Origin: Brachionus rotundiformis
Lineage: Eukaryota; Rotifera; Eurotatoria; Ploima; Brachionidae
Assembly (NCBI GenBank): GCA_016802295.1
Contig: JAESIW010000180.1
Coordinates: forward strand, 3,889,975 to 3,953,974
DNA: 64,000 nt
Direction of reading: 5' to 3'
The translations under genes were made by a program, and so were the position numbers. Numbering within the stretch: position 1 is the stretch's first letter; each line of letters opens with the position of its first letter. Of this stretch, positions 60,181-64,000 are shown piece after piece. The notes under the pieces were generated by a model. That model saw only the letters and a list, made by a program, of their open reading frames with translations, was not told the DNA's origin and made no database searches.

Positions 60181-62085
60181 TTTGAAATATAATTTTTTTA
60201 ATTTTTAATTAAATTGAGATAAATTTTGTACAGGTCTATAATCAAATTGCTACTGTTTCACTTAACTAAAATAGAAAAAAAATTTGAATTAATTTCAAAA
60301 TTAGATGTGGTCAAGAATCGAGCATGCCTCAAAAGGTTTAGATTATTTTCGGCCAATTAGTCGAAAAAATTAATTTAGGTTAAAAAAATTCAAAAACAAG
60401 ATTTGAAGCTATTTTTTTTCTTAAGAGACCAGCTACACATAAATATAAACCAATAATTCCCACTAATGAGCACTTAGAGCTGTGTCATGATTAAAAATTT
60501 ACGGTTTCCTGTGGAAAAAGCCGAAAATCTAAGCCGAATATTTAACAAAATTAAAAAATACTCTTTAGTTTTTAATTATTTTGTTTTAATAATTACAAGC
60601 TAGTAGAGAGAAGATGAAGATGCGCTTGCAAATTTTAACTATTGTTTTCAATATATCTCGACTCTTTTATTTCATTGCAAATTTTTGCGAGTATTAAAGG
60701 ATAAAGATTATGAAAACATATGCAACTAGCTCATACACACACACACACAAAATCCTATCTCATAATAAACTCTCACCAGACCCAAATCAATAGATATATT
60801 TCTCATTTGATTTTCGGCTATTTAAGCCAACTTAATACCATGCTAATTATTAGATCAATTTTCTAGCGAGAAAGGTATTCTTTAAGAATAAGGCGGCGAA
60901 TTTTTTGCATTTTTATTATTATAATTTGCATGAATCAGCCAGCAACAAAAACTCTTTTTTATTTTTGAATGTGTTCACTGATAAAGAATGTTAAAATTTG
61001 GTAAAACTAAAGTAACTTTATGAAAAGTTTTGAATTAGGTAAAAGCCAAGATAATTTGGGTCATTGAATGACTAGAAAGAATTTATGTTGATTTAATAGT
61101 TAAAATATTTTTTTTTCTAGCATTAACCTAATATTTAAATCGGCTTTTAATGCAAATAAATTATTTTAATATAAATTTATTTAAAATTATAATATTTGAG
61201 AATATTGAGAGTGATGTATTTAGCTCAAAATTATTCTAACAAAATGTTGACTTAATTTTTCAAAAATTTCAATCTAGGTACTCAAACAAAAGGGTCAATT
61301 TGACAATATTTTAAATATTGTGAATAATTTTCATAATTAAATTTAATTTTATATCTTTTCATGTGTTTTATCTTCAAATGTTATATTTTCATTTTTAAAA
61401 TTTTGTTGGACATCTTTGCTTAAAAAAACCAAAATTTAAGCTTGGTCAAAAATATAATCTTTAAAAAAATTATATCATTAATCATCTATTTACAAACATT
61501 TGTTGACGGATGCGAATTAAAGAGGATCGGCCGTACTTTAAAACAATAGAGATTTATCACTGAATGATATTAATGCGTGGTTAATTAAGGAAATCTTCAG
61601 AATGGTCTTAAGCAATAGCAAATTCTTCACGCTCAGATAAGACTAAATGGTACTTCACTATTATCTGGAAAACTCTTTTCAAATTTCTTTATTATTTGAT
61701 TTTTTTAAAGTATCTTCATTTCATAGTAATTCTAATTCTTTTTAGAATTTATGTTATATTACTTTAATTTAAAATATCTAGGCTGAAAATACAAATAAAT
61801 ACAGCTACAACCAATTTTTATTTAGGTAAAGTAAATGTTAAAAAAATATGATTAATAAACAAACTTTTTTACAATTTTTATTCATTACATTTTGTATCTT
61901 GTGAATTAACTGGATAATTAGATAATTAGTTATTAAAAAAGTTAGACTAGATCCATGAATTTAGCACCAAGATCAAATGAAGGATCAATTTTGAGAACCA
62001 ATTTTCTTAAATTTTCAGTTTGTTAATAGAATTTAGATGATGGAAGATTTTTGGCAAAAGATTTTGAATAAATTGATAACAATTT

Positions 62086-62298
62086 GAGAAATTTGGTACA
62101 AAAGAAGAGAAAAAAGGTCAAAAGTCTTTTAAATATTGTAATTTAAGAATGGTTCCATTAACTGTCAAAGCTTGCAAATCATATGCAAAATAGCTGCAAA
62201 TCAAAAGTTACAGTTACAGAACTGTTTTTAACTTATAATTTTATAATAGATTTATAACAATTTCGACTTTTTTTCTGTTCTTTTGTATCAAATTCCAC
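62086..62298. repeat. Imperfect ~30-bp inverted repeat with ~150-bp spacer
   Basis: Arms 62086-62117 and 62267-62298 match in reverse orientation at roughly 25 of 30 bases (core TTTGGTACAAAAGAAGAGAA against its near-complement). The arrangement is that of a small MITE, but no clear target-site duplication is visible. Confidence 0.4.
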
Positions 62299-63783
62299 AA
62301 AACTTGATAACTAAGAAAAAAAAATTATATCCAAAGAATTTCTGAACTCAAATGGCGCGTATATTCACAGATTTTCGAATAAGCCCAATAAGCTGATCAA
62401 AAATCAAGCTCAAAAGAAATAGTAAAAATTTAAATTAAATAATTAGAAATTTTTAGAATTAGATAAAATCGGATATTACTACCAACAATTTCTATTAATA
62501 ATTATAGGTTTTTAACTAATATCCTGGTGTTGCATTAGAGAATTTGAGTATACCTCATTTGTGAGCCAAATGTGGTAGTCAATAAAAATACAGTGAATGG
62601 CGCTGTTAGAAATTTAAAAACGAGATAATAATAAAAGTATTAAAAATAATATTAGTAGAATTAAGATTTTTTAATAATATAGAAATTTTAAATTTAGGAT
62701 GATTGAATTTATTATTAATCTTTTATTTCGGTGTCTCAAATCCAACTCATTAATAGCAGTGGCTTTAAGATGACAAAAAATTTATAAAAATAGTAAAGGT
62801 TTATGATCCTAAATATTATATGAACATTCATAAATTAAATTCTGAATAATTGTTCTAAAATAGTCATCAAAAAAATTCATAATTTTTTTTTATTTAAAAA
62901 TTTTTACTATTCGTTTTTGGAAATTTCTTGAACCGCATTTTTTTATCATTTATCATTTGTTTTTTTTTTATTCAAATGAGTATGTTTTAGATGCATTATT
63001 TAAATTTTTTAATTTTTTTAGTGTAATTTGAATAAATATTAAAAAATTAAATTTAAAGATAAGAAATTTCATTAATGCTTTTCATTTTTTTTTTCTAAAT
63101 AGGAATAATTAAAATCAAACAAGAAAATATTTTTTTAATTATCTTTGTCATAAATATAAAATAGTATTTATTTTGATAAATTCAAATTTTAAATTAAATT
63201 TATTTCTGAGTATACTCAATCGAAGGTCAATTTATTAAGTCCAAAAAATTTAGATAAAACCAAAAAGAGAAATTTATCGATCTATTAGAAGTTAAATAAT
63301 CATACGCAAATAGCAACAAAAATAATTATTTATTTACATTTTAATTTTATCAATTACTTTGTTTCTCACAGAAATAAATCAACTTCATTAAGACGTAATA
63401 AAAATTCTTAATTTAAAGCTCAAATTTTATAAATGGAAATATTTCTCAATATTTGTGATTCAGGTAAAATTATGGTTGTGTGCAAATGGATGAATTTTTA
63501 AAAATAGAAATGCAAAAATTGGTAATTTTATTTTAGTGACATAAGCAAATAAATTATTATAAAATATAATTCGACAAAATCCGTGGACCATTCTCCTATG
63601 AAAAACATATAAAATCATCAATAAATAATATATTTAGTGAAATATTTAATTCATTATTTAAACACTCATTCTCAAATAATCATAAATTATAATAATAAAA
63701 ATAATATATATATATATCAAATAGCTATTTTTTATTTTTTCATTTTCTTAAAATATTTCGTTTTAATATTTCTATTTTTTAAT

Positions 63784-63816
63784 ATGGCGAATTTAATGAA
63801 GAAAAATTATTTTTAG
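63784..63816 (+). other. Possible upstream ORF (10 codons)
   Basis: ATG GCG to TAG encodes MANLMKKNYF and ends 14 bases before the next gene's ATG. It matters only if transcription starts upstream of 63784. The TTTTTAG inside it could equally be a splice acceptor. Confidence 0.25.
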
Positions 63817-63830
63817 ACTAAAATTATAAA

Positions 63831-64000
63831 ATGGTCAAATTATTGCATAATTTGGCGCTAGTTTTGCTAATAGGTTCCTTGATGGCAGAGGATAAACAAA
63901 TCGCCATCGATCAACCACATTTGCTTCAGCCTGAAAATGACAGACTCTTTTTAAAAGAAAAAATTGAAGAAAAACAACCAGAGATAGCTGTCGATCCGCC
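63831..64000 (+). CDS. Secreted or membrane protein, N-terminal part (3' truncated by window)
   Basis: An open frame starts MVKLLHNLALVLLIGSLMA, a good signal peptide with probable cleavage after SLMA, and runs to the window edge as a charged, Gln/Glu/Lys-rich stretch (EDKQIAIDQPHLL, later KEKIEEKQPEIA). The start follows an AT-rich leader. Only about 56 residues are visible, so no family can be named. Confidence 0.6.
   Translation, partial: MVKLLHNLALVLLIGSLMAEDKQIAIDQPHLLQPENDRLFLKEKIEEKQPEIAVDP

Larger units (their letters stand above)
60181..63830. other. AT-rich intergenic region
   Basis: About 3.65 kb. It contains the CKAP5 promoter side, a short CA repeat near 60737-60750, an imperfect inverted repeat (62086-62298) and a TA run near 63705-63718. 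A slightly less AT-rich patch at 61500-61680 gives no convincing protein in any frame. Confidence 0.55.

Noticed and set aside
61500..61680. Patch of less AT-rich sequence, suspected transposase fragment
   Set aside because: No frame on either strand gives an ordered set of motifs from any transposase I know.
1..64000. tRNA genes, rRNA and CRISPR arrays
   Set aside because: No T-arm plus anticodon arrangement, no rRNA core words and no spaced direct repeats were recognised by eye. A tRNAscan-SE run would be decisive.

Overview
The window is nuclear DNA of a small-genome animal. It is very AT-rich, with genes split by introns that are mostly 40-60 nt with GT..AG ends, standard code, and AATAAA poly(A) signals. 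The gene set is metazoan: a transmembrane cadherin with laminin-G domains, an XMAP215/CKAP5 protein with five TOG domains, a PRRC2 protein, NELF-B, an IMP2-type mitochondrial protease, a divergent seven-helix receptor and two M17 aminopeptidases. Short introns, strong AT bias and CR1/Jockey-like LINE relics would suit a spiralian such as a monogonont rotifer. That placement is a guess, since no taxon-specific marker was tested.

Layout. 1-1342 (+): last four exons of a fibronectin-III protein that starts outside the window. 1343-6461: gene-poor, with a 168-bp piggyBac-like MITE at 3546-3713. 6462-18219 (+): a giant cadherin of about 3,900 aa in two exons. 18546-19112 (+): a small secreted cysteine-containing protein. 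19113-21382: noncoding, with a mirrored array of about 20-bp CCACA-type repeats. 21383-23396 and 24485-26649 (-): tandem leucyl-aminopeptidase paralogues with matching exons and a near-identical shared tract. 26799-29564 (+): NELF-B, head to head with the second aminopeptidase. 29709-30397 (-): IMMP2L-like protease, tail to tail with NELF-B. 30398-35338: gene desert. 35339-42329 (+): PRRC2, with an antisense LINE relic in its intron. 44626-46746 (-): single-exon GPCR-like protein. 46747-52264: gene desert with a LINE reverse-transcriptase relic. 52265-60180 (-): CKAP5/XMAP215 in eight exons. 60181-63830: gene desert. 63831 to the end (+): start of a secreted protein.

Most genes are unrelated housekeeping or cell-surface genes. 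The functional links visible here are the aminopeptidase pair (recent duplication or conversion, with one copy carrying a probable mitochondrial presequence) and the compact block 24485-30397, where three genes have intergenic gaps of only about 145-150 bp and probably share a divergent promoter and a convergent 3' end.

Multiexon models were built by hand from splice consensus, reading phase and remembered family conservation. No database search or transcript was available. I did not find a clearly new biological system; the strongest candidates for a second look are the aminopeptidase conversion tract with split targeting, the mirrored repeat array, the structured element at 31083-31180 and the degenerate giant cadherin.
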